Positions 30,113 to 40,225 of a stretch of DNA of 64,000 nucleotides are shown here, piece by piece. A model generated the notes under the pieces. That model saw only the letters and a program-made list of their open reading frames with translations, was not told the DNA's origin and did not search any database. Where the stretch lies: assembly GCA_900323505.1 (NCBI GenBank), contig OOIN01000027.1, forward strand, positions 618,141 to 682,140, written 5' to 3'. Origin of the DNA: Ustilago trichophora. Taxonomy: Eukaryota > Basidiomycota > Ustilaginomycetes > Ustilaginales > Ustilaginaceae. Each line of letters starts with the position of its first letter. The stretch's first letter is position 1. The translations under genes were made by a program, and so were the position numbers.

Positions 30113-31690
30113 ATGTCGCTACGAGACCCTTCGATTGACCTACAGTCCTCATCCGCACCACGCTCTCGTCCAGCTTCCGCCCTCCGTTCGCGTACCGGAG
30201 GTGTCGTTCGCCATGCTGTCAAGAGCATCGCGCATTTTGCTGGCCAGGGCGATCCAAACAGCAAGACCATGTTCCTAAAAGAGTGTTCGCTCTACACCTG
30301 CTTTCTCCTCGCCGGCTTCGTTGATGCAACACCTGGTGCGCTTCTTCCAGCGATTCGCGAGCACTGGCATCTCAGCTTCGTGCTGGTCTCTATGCTCTTC
30401 GTGGGAACCTTCGTCGGCTGCATCATTGCTGCTACTTTTGTCTCACCTGTCATGGACAAGTTCGGGTTCGGCAAGATGATCAGTGGAGCTGCTGCGCTCG
30501 GTCTCGTATTTCCCATCGTTTTCCTCACTATGCCTCCTTTCCCGGTACTCATCGTAGCCATGATCTTCTCGGGAATGTCTACCTCGACGCTCGATGCACT
30601 CGTCAACGTTTGGATCAGTCAACGACCCAAAGCGAACGTCAGACTGTCCTTGGCACACTTCTTATACGGCGTCGGCGCCCTCATCTCGCCTTTGGCCGCC
30701 ATCCCTTTCTTGCACTTTGGACGAAGCGGCGTCGGCTTCCAATATTTCTTTTGCGTCTCATTGGGCTTGGCCACTGTCGTCCTCACCCTCGTCTCTGTCG
30801 CCTTCCGCTTACAGAGGGATGAGCACATCGAAGGCCCTGCTGCCGACAATCGTGACTCGAACACCTCTATGGAGCTTCAAACCTTAGCCACGTCGACGGC
30901 ACAGGATGTCAAGGACAAGGACTCGACTCTACCAACCACACCAACGCCCGCAGCCGACAAAGCTCTCGACTTCATGCCCACTGCATCACAAGCATCTGGC
31001 TCCGAGATGCACCCGGTGCCTGCTCCGACCAACTCGCAAACTGGCCTCTACAAGCTCAAAGCGGTCGTCCGTCAAACCAAAGTGGTACTGCTCGCCTTGT
31101 TTGCTTTCACCTATGTTGGAAGCGAAGTTACGGTCGGTGGATGGACCAGCTCGTACCTCCAACTGGTCCGCAACCAGGAGGCTGACGCCAACGCACTCGT
31201 TTCTGGATTCTGGGCGGGTATCGCTTTTGGACGTGTCCTTCTGATTCCAGTCACCGCCTGGCTGGGCGATGAACTAGCCAATGTGGTCTACTTGCTCTGT
31301 GCTGTCGGACTCCAGCTTTTGGTGTGGCTGGTGCCCAACATTATCGCCAATGCTGTAGCGCTCGCCTTGCTGGGTGTCTTCATGGGACCGGCTTTTGTAT
31401 TGATGATTCGAGTATGTGAGCGTACGGTTCGACCAAGAGGTCATCTCACGGCGGCCATCAGCTTCATCTCATCCTTCTCAGCGGCAGGAATGGCGTTGAT
31501 CCCATTCCTGGTCGGCGTCATTTCACAGAAGGCGCCTCAAGGGATCAAGATTCTCCCGCCCATGCTAGTGGCCCTCCTCGCCGCCCAGGTGCTAATCTGG
31601 ATTGCCGTTAACAAGGACTACTTTGTCAGGCGCTTCATCAAGCGCGAAGGTGTTAGCGAGATCCAAGAAGATCTTGACCGACTAGACTAG
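30113..31690 (+). CDS. MFS permease, FHS/Bsc6-like
   Basis: A 525-residue membrane transporter of the major facilitator superfamily. The first membrane segment is SLYTCFLLAGFVDATPGALL, followed by IREHWHLSFVLVSMLFVGTF, a pattern seen in fucose-permease-like (FHS) and yeast Bsc6-like proteins. Six helices lead into a central hydrophilic loop of about 90 residues (Thr/Asp/Ser-rich), then six more, including VGGWTSSYLQLVRNQEADANALVSGFWAGIAFGR. The last helix is followed by a short acidic tail. The start at 30113 (CAATCATGTCG) is set by the TATA box. The substrate is not predictable. Confidence 0.8.
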   Translation: MSLRDPSIDLQSSSAPRSRPASALRSRTGGVVRHAVKSIAHFAGQGDPNSKTMFLKECSLYTCFLLAGFVDATPGALLPAIREHWHLSFVLVSMLFVGTFVGCIIAATFVSPVMDKFGFGKMISGAAALGLVFPIVFLTMPPFPVLIVAMIFSGMSTSTLDALVNVWISQRPKANVRLSLAHFLYGVGALISPLAAIPFLHFGRSGVGFQYFFCVSLGLATVVLTLVSVAFRLQRDEHIEGPAADNRDSNTSMELQTLATSTAQDVKDKDSTLPTTPTPAADKALDFMPTASQASGSEMHPVPAPTNSQTGLYKLKAVVRQTKVVLLALFAFTYVGSEVTVGGWTSSYLQLVRNQEADANALVSGFWAGIAFGRVLLIPVTAWLGDELANVVYLLCAVGLQLLVWLVPNIIANAVALALLGVFMGPAFVLMIRVCERTVRPRGHLTAAISFISSFSAAGMALIPFLVGVISQKAPQGIKILPPMLVALLAAQVLIWIAVNKDYFVRRFIKREGVSEIQEDLDRLD

Positions 31691-31940
31691 ATTCAAGCCT
31701 TGAGTGTACTGTATCTACATCTTCCGAATTGATGCAACCTCGTGATATTGATTCATCAAGGGCAGCAGCCACGTTGCAGCCGACAAATCCTATCCCCAGC
31801 TTAGAGCAGGACCCTGAGCGATTTTGCAACCAAATGAAATTTGTGATTTCCGCCGGACAGCACGCCACAGCCAAAAAGCCGAATTCGGCCAACGCTGCGT
31901 CGGTCCGAAATTTCCCATCGGCTTAGACTAGCTACGCTTG

Positions 31941-31947
31941 TTTCTTT

Positions 31948-32028
<81 letters not shown>

Positions 32029-32040
32029 CTTTCTTTTTTT
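31941..32040. repeat. ~100-bp poly-T tract
   Basis: Nearly uninterrupted thymines with a few cytosines, including one perfect T-run of over 60. It lies 258 bp upstream of the Ssu1/Mae1-like start. Length may be unreliable because homopolymers are hard to sequence. Confidence 0.95.
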
Positions 32041-32297
32041 GGTGGAGCCACGGCAGGTTGCCGAAGAAATGTCCGCTCTCATTATTGAATTGGTGCGTCG
32101 GCCAAGTCCTCGTGTATCCTCTGAGTCACAAGACAGCTCGTGCGACATCACTATGGTTGACCATCTACTCAGCTTTCTTCATCATCATTGACATCCTACA
32201 GCACCTTCGCCTCGCTCATGTTATAGTATCACGGCACTGGCACTTTGTGCCGAACGTTCCTCCTTCCTTTGATCAACCTTCGACAATATCATCCAGC

Positions 32298-33917
32298 ATG
32301 GCGGATCTCGAAAGAGGCTCCAGAGAGCCACCAGCACCCCCTGGACAGACAGCCGACATCTTCTACCCGACATTCCCACCCAACATGGATCCATCCTTAG
32401 CCACAGATCCCCCTTCACTCACTCACAACAAGGAGCACGAATCAGATGACCTCGCTTCTCAGCACCAGCACGAGCTTCGTAACACTGCCTCGACTGCTTC
32501 CAATGCTGCATCCACCACTCAAGCAAGCTCACCTTTGACTCTAACTCGCTCGCAGCGCTTTCGCTCCGAGCTTCGCCGCATCACTATGCACTTCACCCCA
32601 AGCTGGTTCAGTGTGACCATGGGCTTTGGTATCACCTCTATCTTGCTCCATCAGCTGCCCTACCAATTCAACGGACTCGGCATCATTTCAAACGTCATCT
32701 TTGGCTTCAACGTCTTGCTCTTCTTGCTCTTCCTCGGCATCAGCATAGCTAGATACGTCATCTGGCCACAGCTCTTCTGGATCATGCTCTTCCATCCAAC
32801 CCAGTCGCTCTTCTTGGGTACTTTTGCTATGGGCATGACAACCATCATTTCCATGTGCGCCATCTCTGCAGCGCCAGCCTGGGGCTCCGGTTTCGCCACC
32901 TTCACTTGGACTTTGTGGTGGATCAACGCCGTTTTGTCGCTTGCCATCTGCATCGGTCTGCCCTTCATCCAGTTCACCCGACATGTACAGTCACTCGACA
33001 AGATCACTGCCGTGTGGTTCTTGCCCGTAGTGACGACAATCGTATGCTCAGCTTCCGGCGGTCTCGTCGCCGACATTCTTCCGCCGTCGCCCGCCAAGCT
33101 GACGTTGATTGTTTGCTGGGTGCTTTGGGGAACCGGATTCGGCATGGCCTTTTTGCTCATGTCGCTATACTATGCTCGCCAAGCTATCTACAAGATCCCT
33201 CCGGCACAACTCATCGTCAGCACCTTCTTGCCACTCGGACCATGCGGTCAAGGCGCCTTTGCGCTTCTCCAACTTTCTTCGGTCCTCTACAAGCTCGCGC
33301 TTAACGACAACACAGCTTTGCCCAGTCCGAGCGCAACCGATGCCGAGACCGCCCGCATCATGGCTACCGCTATCTACGCTGTTTCTGTCCCTGTGGCGCT
33401 TGTCATCTGGGGCCTTGGATTGGTTTGGCTTGTCCTCGCCGTATCCAGCCTGGTTGATCTGTGGCTCGTTTCGAAGCTGACCTTCAATTTGGGTTGGTGG
33501 GGATTCACGTTCCCTCTTGGAGTCTTTGCAACGGCAGCGATCAAGTTTGGCTCGGTTCTCGACTCTGGTGCTTTCAGGGTGATTGGCACCGTGCTGGCGT
33601 TGATTGAGGTGATACTCTGGATCTTCATCACGACCATGACGTTGCGCAAGGCGATCAAAGGCCAGATCTTCTTCTCACCCTGCCTGGCAGAGATGTGCGA
33701 CGAGCAGGGTGAGCCGCCCAAGTACGTTCCGCCTGCGAGAAAGTACACATACGAGCCCAGACCGGTAGCCGCCTCGCTTGATGGCAATGATGGCACGACA
33801 TCGAGAAGCAGAAGCAGGCTCAGGGGCAGAAGCATGCTTAGAGGCAGAGTTGGCGCTGACGTGTCGCTCTCTCGAGCTAGACAATATCTCTACTCGACGG
33901 CTTCACCTTCTAGGTGA
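32298..33917 (+). CDS. TDT/SLAC1-family anion exporter (Ssu1 sulfite pump / Mae1-like)
   Basis: A 539-residue plasma-membrane protein of the tellurite-resistance/dicarboxylate transporter family. The hydrophilic N-terminus (about 95 residues) precedes ten predicted helices. The first contains HFTPSWFSVTMGFGITSILL, the standard opening of Ssu1 and Mae1 proteins. Other hallmarks are HPTQSLFLGTFAMGMTT (helix 3) and STFLPLGPCGQGAFALLQLS (helix 7). The tail is Arg/Ser-rich. Ssu1 members export sulfite and Mae1 members move malate; the pattern is nearer Ssu1 but specificity is inferred. The frame is open upstream through the poly-T tract, but the first plausible ATG is 32298 (CAGCATGGCG). Confidence 0.85.
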   Translation: MADLERGSREPPAPPGQTADIFYPTFPPNMDPSLATDPPSLTHNKEHESDDLASQHQHELRNTASTASNAASTTQASSPLTLTRSQRFRSELRRITMHFTPSWFSVTMGFGITSILLHQLPYQFNGLGIISNVIFGFNVLLFLLFLGISIARYVIWPQLFWIMLFHPTQSLFLGTFAMGMTTIISMCAISAAPAWGSGFATFTWTLWWINAVLSLAICIGLPFIQFTRHVQSLDKITAVWFLPVVTTIVCSASGGLVADILPPSPAKLTLIVCWVLWGTGFGMAFLLMSLYYARQAIYKIPPAQLIVSTFLPLGPCGQGAFALLQLSSVLYKLALNDNTALPSPSATDAETARIMATAIYAVSVPVALVIWGLGLVWLVLAVSSLVDLWLVSKLTFNLGWWGFTFPLGVFATAAIKFGSVLDSGAFRVIGTVLALIEVILWIFITTMTLRKAIKGQIFFSPCLAEMCDEQGEPPKYVPPARKYTYEPRPVAASLDGNDGTTSRSRSRLRGRSMLRGRVGADVSLSRARQYLYSTASPSR

Positions 33918-34152
33918 AGCTTCGATGAGTTTTAGAAGGTCGGCAGGCTTTGCTCGACTGTACATTCAATCACTCGATAGCATGCTCCATCTCTGTCACA
34001 ACCGAAATCGCTGAAATCCGGATTCACTTGGATGTAATTAGCAATTTATTCTCATTCATGATTGTCCAAAACAAATGCCAGTGCATGCGCGTGATGCGGC
34101 CCTCGACCAGATTCATTCGGTACCATCAGTGGTGAGGGATACTGTAGGTGGG

Positions 34153-37100
34153 TCAAGACATGTCTTCTTCGTCGTCGTTGTCGTCATGGCCGCTGTCATC
34201 GTTGTCCTCAGCGGTCTGTTGTTCCGTCGCGGCGGCCGCTGCCCAAGGAATCTTGGTGCGCGCACGCTTACGAGCCCGACTCGTACTACAATCCCACAAA
34301 TGAGCCGGTCCATCACCGTCAAGGATGCGCTCCAGTCGCTCGAACTCAGACTTTGCCACAGAATTTGAGCTGGTATTGAGGACCTTGTAGAGTTGCCGAC
34401 GAGAGCTCGACTCTTCCAAACTTGGCACAGTGCTGCCAAAGAGGAGTGGAAGCCGTTCCGCGGCTTCGCTTGACAGTTTGCGGATCAGGGGAAACACGTC
34501 GGGGCTGCGGCCACTGACTGTGAGATGCAGACGAGTCAATGGTGGCTGAAGCTTCTCCTTTTCGTTTGGTGCCAGCCACTCGAATCGATGTGGCAAGACC
34601 GTGGGCGAGCGCAGATCGACAAAGATCTCGAGGCACTCATTGTCAAACCCGAGACGCGGATCCAGACCCTTGGAGCTCTCGCCTTGTCGGAAGCTGGGTC
34701 CAAAGAATCGCGTTGCCGAGGTGTCACTCTCCTTGTTTTTCACCTGAACAGCAATATAGGAGACCCGTGCTGGTTCAAACCGGTCAGAAAGCGCAGGTGG
34801 ACCGACCGAGCGGTAGATGGGAATGATGATATCCCAAGCGGGCTGATTCTGTCGACCGTTGATCGCCGCTTGACGCCACCAGTACTCGGCCAATGCCGTA
34901 ATGTCGAGGCGCTTGGCATCATTGCTGAGCTCGTCCGAATAGATATACGCGCCTAGCCGCAAGAAATGGGTAAAGTTGATGTAGTAATTGGAAGCCCAGG
35001 CGCGCAGTTCTGGTTCGAGGTTTACCTTGCCAAACAGCTTGTCAAGCCACGACTGCAAAGGGATCGGATCGCACTTAGCTGAAAAAGCCTGCGCACTAGC
35101 TTCACCTTTGGCGCCTGGCCGCGTGGCACCGGTCGACTTGTGCATCTGCTCTTTTTTGGCTCGCTCCTCTGCGACCAGGTCAGCTGCCAAAGTGCACAGG
35201 AGCCGGAAACCTTCCTCACCCTCCTCTCCAAGCATCAGTCCGACGTGCATGGCATAGCACCTGCACCACCTGCGACCACTTGTCTGCGCACTTGATCAAA
35301 GTGCTTGAGGATGTCGAATTGCCGCGAAGCAGCGAAGCAACGGCAAGCGAGAGCGCAGGTTCCGAGACGGTGCAGGTGACGAAAAAGTTGACATTATCGT
35401 GCACCTTGCTGATGACACGCAGATGCTTGGATGCCTGTTCCTGCAAAAACAGCGTGGAACGGGTCTCGAGGTCTAGCTCACTGCTGTCGTCCGCTACTGG
35501 TGCGGATTGCTTCTTGGATGCAGAGCGAATGGCAAAGTTTGTGTTGGAGTCGATTTGCGGGCGCGGAACGACACGTGCACCCTGGTGACCCACGAAATGT
35601 AGCGGCAGACGCTGCTCAACAATCGCCATCAAGGCCTTGAAGGGGATTGAGTCCGCGTTTCTAAGATCGTGTTCGGTGGCTCGCGGCCATGCGTCAGGAA
35701 AATGTTGGTCGGCGAGCAACTTGGCCAGAATATTTTTGATGTTAGGGCGTGTGGGTTCGTCAACGGAACGATACAGATTGGTGCTCCACAGCGGACGTCC
35801 AAAGCAGCTGAGCATTTCCAGCAGTTGACCAAACGTGAGCCTGCCTTGGTAAAAATCGCCCCTGCACGATTCGATCCTGTGCTTGATGACGGCATCGAAG
35901 CCAAGCTTGACAAAAGGAGGAATGACTAGCAGATCATCTTGTGTATCCAGCCGAGCCGATGCCTTGCGGACCTGGATGCCTGCGAGCGGGGCCACTTGGG
36001 AGTCTGTGTCGATGAGCATGAGCCAGGTGGAAGCTGGTTGGGCTTCGCGCCAGAGCCGACGCAGAATTGGCAAGGTGTGGGCAATGGGCAAGATCTCGTC
36101 GATGGCCAGGAAAAAGAAGTGCGTCTTGAGGAGCTTGTCGGGCAACAGGCGCTCGAGACGCCTCAGAGGCGTTTGCATGTATCGGCGGGCATAATGCATG
36201 GCAATCGCTTGCTCCGTTAAGGGTCTAGCGGGCGATCCAGAAGTCAAAGCCGAGGTTGAGGTTGAAGCGGCCGCCGGCTCGGGCTGAACAGGTCCGTCAT
36301 CGATCTGCTTCCAATTGCTTTTGGCCAACTTGTCAATCTTGTCAAGCAGATGCGTACGAAACGCAGCGGGAGGGTTTGGCGACACTTTTTGGTCGTGGGT
36401 ATTTGTCTACAGTCGGTCATCGGTTCTTTCGAGAGATTTGTCGGCGCTGGTGGGGGATTCGAAGCCGAGTTGGGATTTGGGGCATTTGGCGCCGAGAGGT
36501 GCGACTTGATCAAAGCTATAGTTTTGGATAAAGTCTGGACCATCGTGGATGGCCAGGGCGAGCTGAAAGACGACAGTCTGCCAACACAAGTTGACGTCGT
36601 GGCCGCGTTTGACGGTGGGATGATAACGTTGCGAGTCGACATGTTTGAAACAGTTGCTGTCTCTCATGCGGTGGGTGAGGGCGGTTGCCAAGACGTCAAA
36701 GTAGGCGGCTAGCCAGCAGGCGACGCGCTTGTGAGCTTGTAATGAAGAGGCGTATTGTTTGGAGAGGAAGTCGTACACCGACTTGTCGTTTGGCGGGAAA
36801 GACACTTGGAGTTCGGTGCCGGGAGAACGGGTACAGACGAGAAAGCCAGGATGAGAAGCAGAGAGCTGCACAGCAAGCTTCGACTTGCCCGTACCGGAGG
36901 ATTGCAGGATTGGAAACGACTTGGAGTAGACAAGGTTGGGATGCTGGTCAATGTAGTTGTTGGCATTGACTATGTTTGCTTGAAGGACCGAGTCGAGATG
37001 TCCAAAGAAAGGAAGGGCAAAGTCGGATCGCACCTTGTCGCCGACGTAGTCGGCTGCTTGAGCCGGTGGCGTGGGCGGAGTCTGGACAAGCCGATCGTGC

Positions 37101-37582
37101 TGGGTCAGAGCCAAGTGCAGCAGGTCGAAGCAGAGCTGAACAAAGTCGGGCTGCTGGCTCTGGAGGTGTGTCTTGAGATAATCGAGCTGCTCGTCAATGG
37201 AATTGAGATACTTCTGCAATTCAGCGGTCGATTTGAGACGTTGAGCGTCGTACGTCGGCAGGTGAACAGCGAGCATTTGCGAAAGCAACGTCGAAGTGTG
37301 GATGTCGCTACGAGAGCATTGGCTGACATCATGTTGGTGGTCGCATTTGAGCTTGTTGGCCAAAGTGCCGAACAGGTCTAGGGTGTAGCCAGCGTAGAGG
37401 TCTCGCATTTCTAAGTCAGTTTCCGGATCAAACAAGCCCCGAAGAAAGCCTGTAACAACCTGACTTTTGCAACGCACGAGAATGCACTGTCGAGCCACAT
37501 CATCTATCTGACACGAGCAACAGTGGTCGCTTGCAGATATTGTTGCTGCTCGCGACGACTTTTGACCCGCAGACAAAGACAT
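34153..37582 (-). pseudogene. large P-loop NTPase with nuclease-like C-terminus, two lesions
   Basis: A gene of about 1140 codons on the minus strand, broken at two places. An in-frame TAG at 36407-36409 has open coding on both sides in the same frame. A single-base frameshift lies near 35255-35275. The total span (3430 nt) is one base more than a multiple of three, as expected for one inserted base. Visible features are a Walker A-like loop SSGTGKSKLAVQL (about residue 225; DNA 36880-36905), a Walker B strand HFFFLAIDEILP (about residue 490; DNA 36085-36125), and a late segment with WDIIIPIYRS and YIAVQVKNK (DNA about 34725-34850) that resembles a PD-(D/E)XK nuclease core. I relate it to the large basidiomycete family with [QE]SSGTGKS loops, which resembles the NTPase-plus-nuclease 'CR/RHS-type' proteins described in eukaryotes. 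The frame is open to TTG 37597; the first ATG is 37582. Confidence 0.65.
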
Positions 37583-38145
37583 GGTGTGCGTGCCCAAATG
37601 AGACGAGAACCGGAGTTGTGTGCCGGGGAAGAGATTTAGCGAAGATCAGAAACGTGGACACGTGGTGGCACAAGCGTACTAGCTGTCATTGCCTGCGTCA
37701 TATTTATCTGTCGTTGTCCTACAAAGATCCAGTGACGATAAGATGGTGGGTGGAATGGATGGGATGGATGGCATCGTTTGTGTTGTGGCGTTTTGGCTGA
37801 GCGAGGGTGTGCGCGTGTGCATGTACCTTGGATCTCGGATCTCGATAATGAATGGAGCGCTGCATAAGAGTCTCACGTCCATCAGAGTACAGTAGTATCA
37901 CCGACGATCTTCTGCTCGAGCAATTCAATTTGTCAGCATGCCAAGTGAAGATCTCTCTCGCTTCTCAGCAAAGGAGCTCGAGATGCTACTTGGGCAAACA
38001 TACGAATCACTAACTGAATGATAATCAATTGTTCCCGTCGAGTCCCAGCTGATCGAAGACATGTTACTGCTCTTCGTCTCGCAGAGATCATACAGATTCA
38101 CACGCATCAGTACAAGCCTGAGATTGGAAACATCGTATTTGGCTG
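37583..38145. other. intergenic region
   Basis: About 560 bp between two minus-strand genes: the promoter of the NTPase gene and the 3' end of ssl1. Contains a GTACAGTA motif near 37888. No gene recognised. Confidence 0.6.
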
Positions 38146-39630
38146 CTAACAGCAACCGGGACAGACATGCAACTGTTCATGAACAAATGCATCACACTCG
38201 AGACAGAAATCTTTTCCGCACCTTCCGCACCTATACCGTGAGCTAGCTGCCAATCCGGCCTCCTCTAGCGCCTTATTTGCAGCCGCACTTCTGTCGTTCT
38301 CTTGCGCGGGGAATGGTAAGTTGCACGAGAAACACGCCGCTGCCGAGAATTCGTGATTGACGCTTGCCCAAGACACAGCTTTCCAATTGGGAACCGGGAA
38401 GAGGTGGTGATACGATCGGGCCAGGTGGGTAGACATGACGATGGTGATTCCGCAGACTGGGCAATCTGTGGGGACGTCGCAGACTTTGACACCGCATCGA
38501 GGGCAGACGTAGCCAGAACCGCGAGAACGAGAGTGGCAAGCGCAGAGGGTTGGTGTGGCATGGGCAGGGAGCCGGAGAGGAAACGCCATCTGGAGTAGGT
38601 CTACGCCGTTTTGCACTTGTTCGTCCTCTTCTCCGTCCATGTTGATAGTGCGGCGTTTCTTGCGGGGAACACCTTCGACTGCAGGTGGCGGAACGAGCTC
38701 AAAGAGCGAATCGTGAAAATGGCCTTCGTTGAGTGCTACGCTGAATGTGCCGCCGGTCCGGGTGCAGACATCTTTAAACACTTTGACCTCGGCTGCGAGA
38801 TGCACGATTGAGACACGAATGTTGTCGTTGACCAGAGTGTTGATGGTATCGTGTATGTTGCCGGGATCGCACGTGGTCAGGCTACCAAAAATGGCCAGAA
38901 TCTCGCGTGAGTTGCTTGCTGGAAGATGAACCAAGCTACTTCTCGCCATTTCGAGCGCATTCTGCAAGGACGGTTCTCCTCTCGGCTCGAGACGGCGCTT
39001 GTTGCTGAGCGAGGCGGTGTGGTCAACAGTGTTTCCGCCCATCATAGCGAGGCGCTCGGCGATGCCCTCGCGCGTGCCGATGACAGAAAGCTGGCCGATG
39101 GGGTTTTGGTCAAAGTACTCGTTGACGAACTCACGCGCGTATTGGAGGGTCACGTCGAATCTATTGGGCCGCATATCCTTTTCAAGCATGCTGGCGGAAA
39201 GATCGATAAGTAGGACGAGATGACGAATGATGCCTCGTTGGACTGGTGCGACGTCTTTGAGCACTCGTCGGCGTTTGGAGCCTTCGATGATGGAGCGTAC
39301 TGCGGATTCGAGCGAGCCAGAGTCATCTTCAGCGACGGCATCCCACGATCGTTTGTACGTCGCTTCCCACGAATAGCCTTGATCCTTGGACTTTGACTTG
39401 GAGGCGGATGCAGTCTTGGATTTGGCTGCACCGCTTGAGGGGCCCGATTTGGCATTGGATGCGGAAGCAGCAGCAGAGGAGCGGGCAGCAACTCCGCCTC
39501 GAAGTGTGCCTAGCTTGGGCAGGGAAGGGGCAGAACGATACTCGTCGCCGCTATCATCATCATCTAGAAAGTCTTCGGCATCGTCCGCGCCGTCATCGAC
39601 GTATTCGTCGTCTGCTATGCGAGGAGGCAT
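38146..39630 (-). CDS. ssl1: TFIIH core subunit Ssl1 (p44)
   Basis: A 494-residue nuclear protein, the p44 subunit of TFIIH, which contacts and stimulates the Rad3/XPD helicase in transcription and nucleotide excision repair. An acidic, Ser/Ala-rich N-terminus (about 110 residues) precedes a von Willebrand A-like domain starting with IIRHLVLLIDLSASMLEKDM (about residues 130-330). Then come a C4 zinc module (CACHSR, CPRCGVKVCDVPTDCPVCG, about 362-395) and a C-terminal RING-like C4C4 module (CFSCNLPFPA, CGRCGKDFCLECD, HVCPGCC). Motif order and length match Ssl1 throughout. The ATG at 39630 is in a clean context and no introns are needed. Confidence 0.95.
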   Translation of the reverse strand: MPPRIADDEYVDDGADDAEDFLDDDDSGDEYRSAPSLPKLGTLRGGVAARSSAAASASNAKSGPSSGAAKSKTASASKSKSKDQGYSWEATYKRSWDAVAEDDSGSLESAVRSIIEGSKRRRVLKDVAPVQRGIIRHLVLLIDLSASMLEKDMRPNRFDVTLQYAREFVNEYFDQNPIGQLSVIGTREGIAERLAMMGGNTVDHTASLSNKRRLEPRGEPSLQNALEMARSSLVHLPASNSREILAIFGSLTTCDPGNIHDTINTLVNDNIRVSIVHLAAEVKVFKDVCTRTGGTFSVALNEGHFHDSLFELVPPPAVEGVPRKKRRTINMDGEEDEQVQNGVDLLQMAFPLRLPAHATPTLCACHSRSRGSGYVCPRCGVKVCDVPTDCPVCGITIVMSTHLARSYHHLFPVPNWKAVSWASVNHEFSAAACFSCNLPFPAQENDRSAAANKALEEAGLAASSRYRCGRCGKDFCLECDAFVHEQLHVCPGCC

Positions 39631-40225
39631 GGGGGCGCTCTACCAAAGGTCAAGGAGCGAGAGGTTCTTGTAGATATGGCCAAAGCTCTTATCGCCCTTC
39701 CTCTTTCCCGCTCTGCTGGATGCGAGATTATCAAGAGGCCGAGACTCGATGCCGGCGTCCGTGGGGCTGTTGATGCTTTATCAAGGAGGGTTGATGAGAA
39801 GGCGTCAAACGCTGGGTGGGTGTAGAGGAAAGGGATGTGTCACTTTTCAGTGTGGCCGAAGCGCTCTTCTCTCCTTTTCTGCTCGAAATGTGGAGTAACG
39901 CTGAGTCGATCGGTCTAACACACTAGAGCCATAAAAAAAATCAAGGTGGACACCAATTCGGGCGCAATTCGGGCGGTAGTGTGTCGCGCCTCTTTAGGAT
40001 GAGTGGATTCTCGAGTCGCGTCCTGCCAGACTCGTCCTGCCAGACTTGTCCTGCCAGACTTGGACAAGTCGGCATCTTTGCATCTTCTCATCTTTCAACC
40101 AACACCAACGAGATCTCTGTTCGCGCTCTCTATTAAGCAACACATCACACCTCTTGCAAGCAAGAAATTACTTGCAATCACAAAATCTATTCTCTGGCCT
40201 CTCCGACGATTACCACGCCACCACC
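39631..40225. other. divergent promoter region
   Basis: About 600 bp between ssl1 and the oppositely oriented gene at 40226. It has three close copies of a GTCCTGCCAGACT-type unit at 40020-40064. No gene recognised. Confidence 0.6.

Noticed and set aside
31938..32297. Poly-Phe N-terminal extension of the anion exporter
   Set aside because: It is a translation of the poly-T tract; the first plausible start is 32298.
36407..36409. Reassignment of TAG as a sense codon in this organism
   Set aside because: Several intact genes (ssl1, the dehydrogenase, the MFS permease, the peptidase) end normally in TAG, so the internal TAG in the NTPase gene is a lesion or a local recoding event.
40046..40225. 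60-codon extension upstream of the gene at 40226
   Set aside because: It contains tandem repeats of promoter sequence, and the ATG at 40226 has a far better context.
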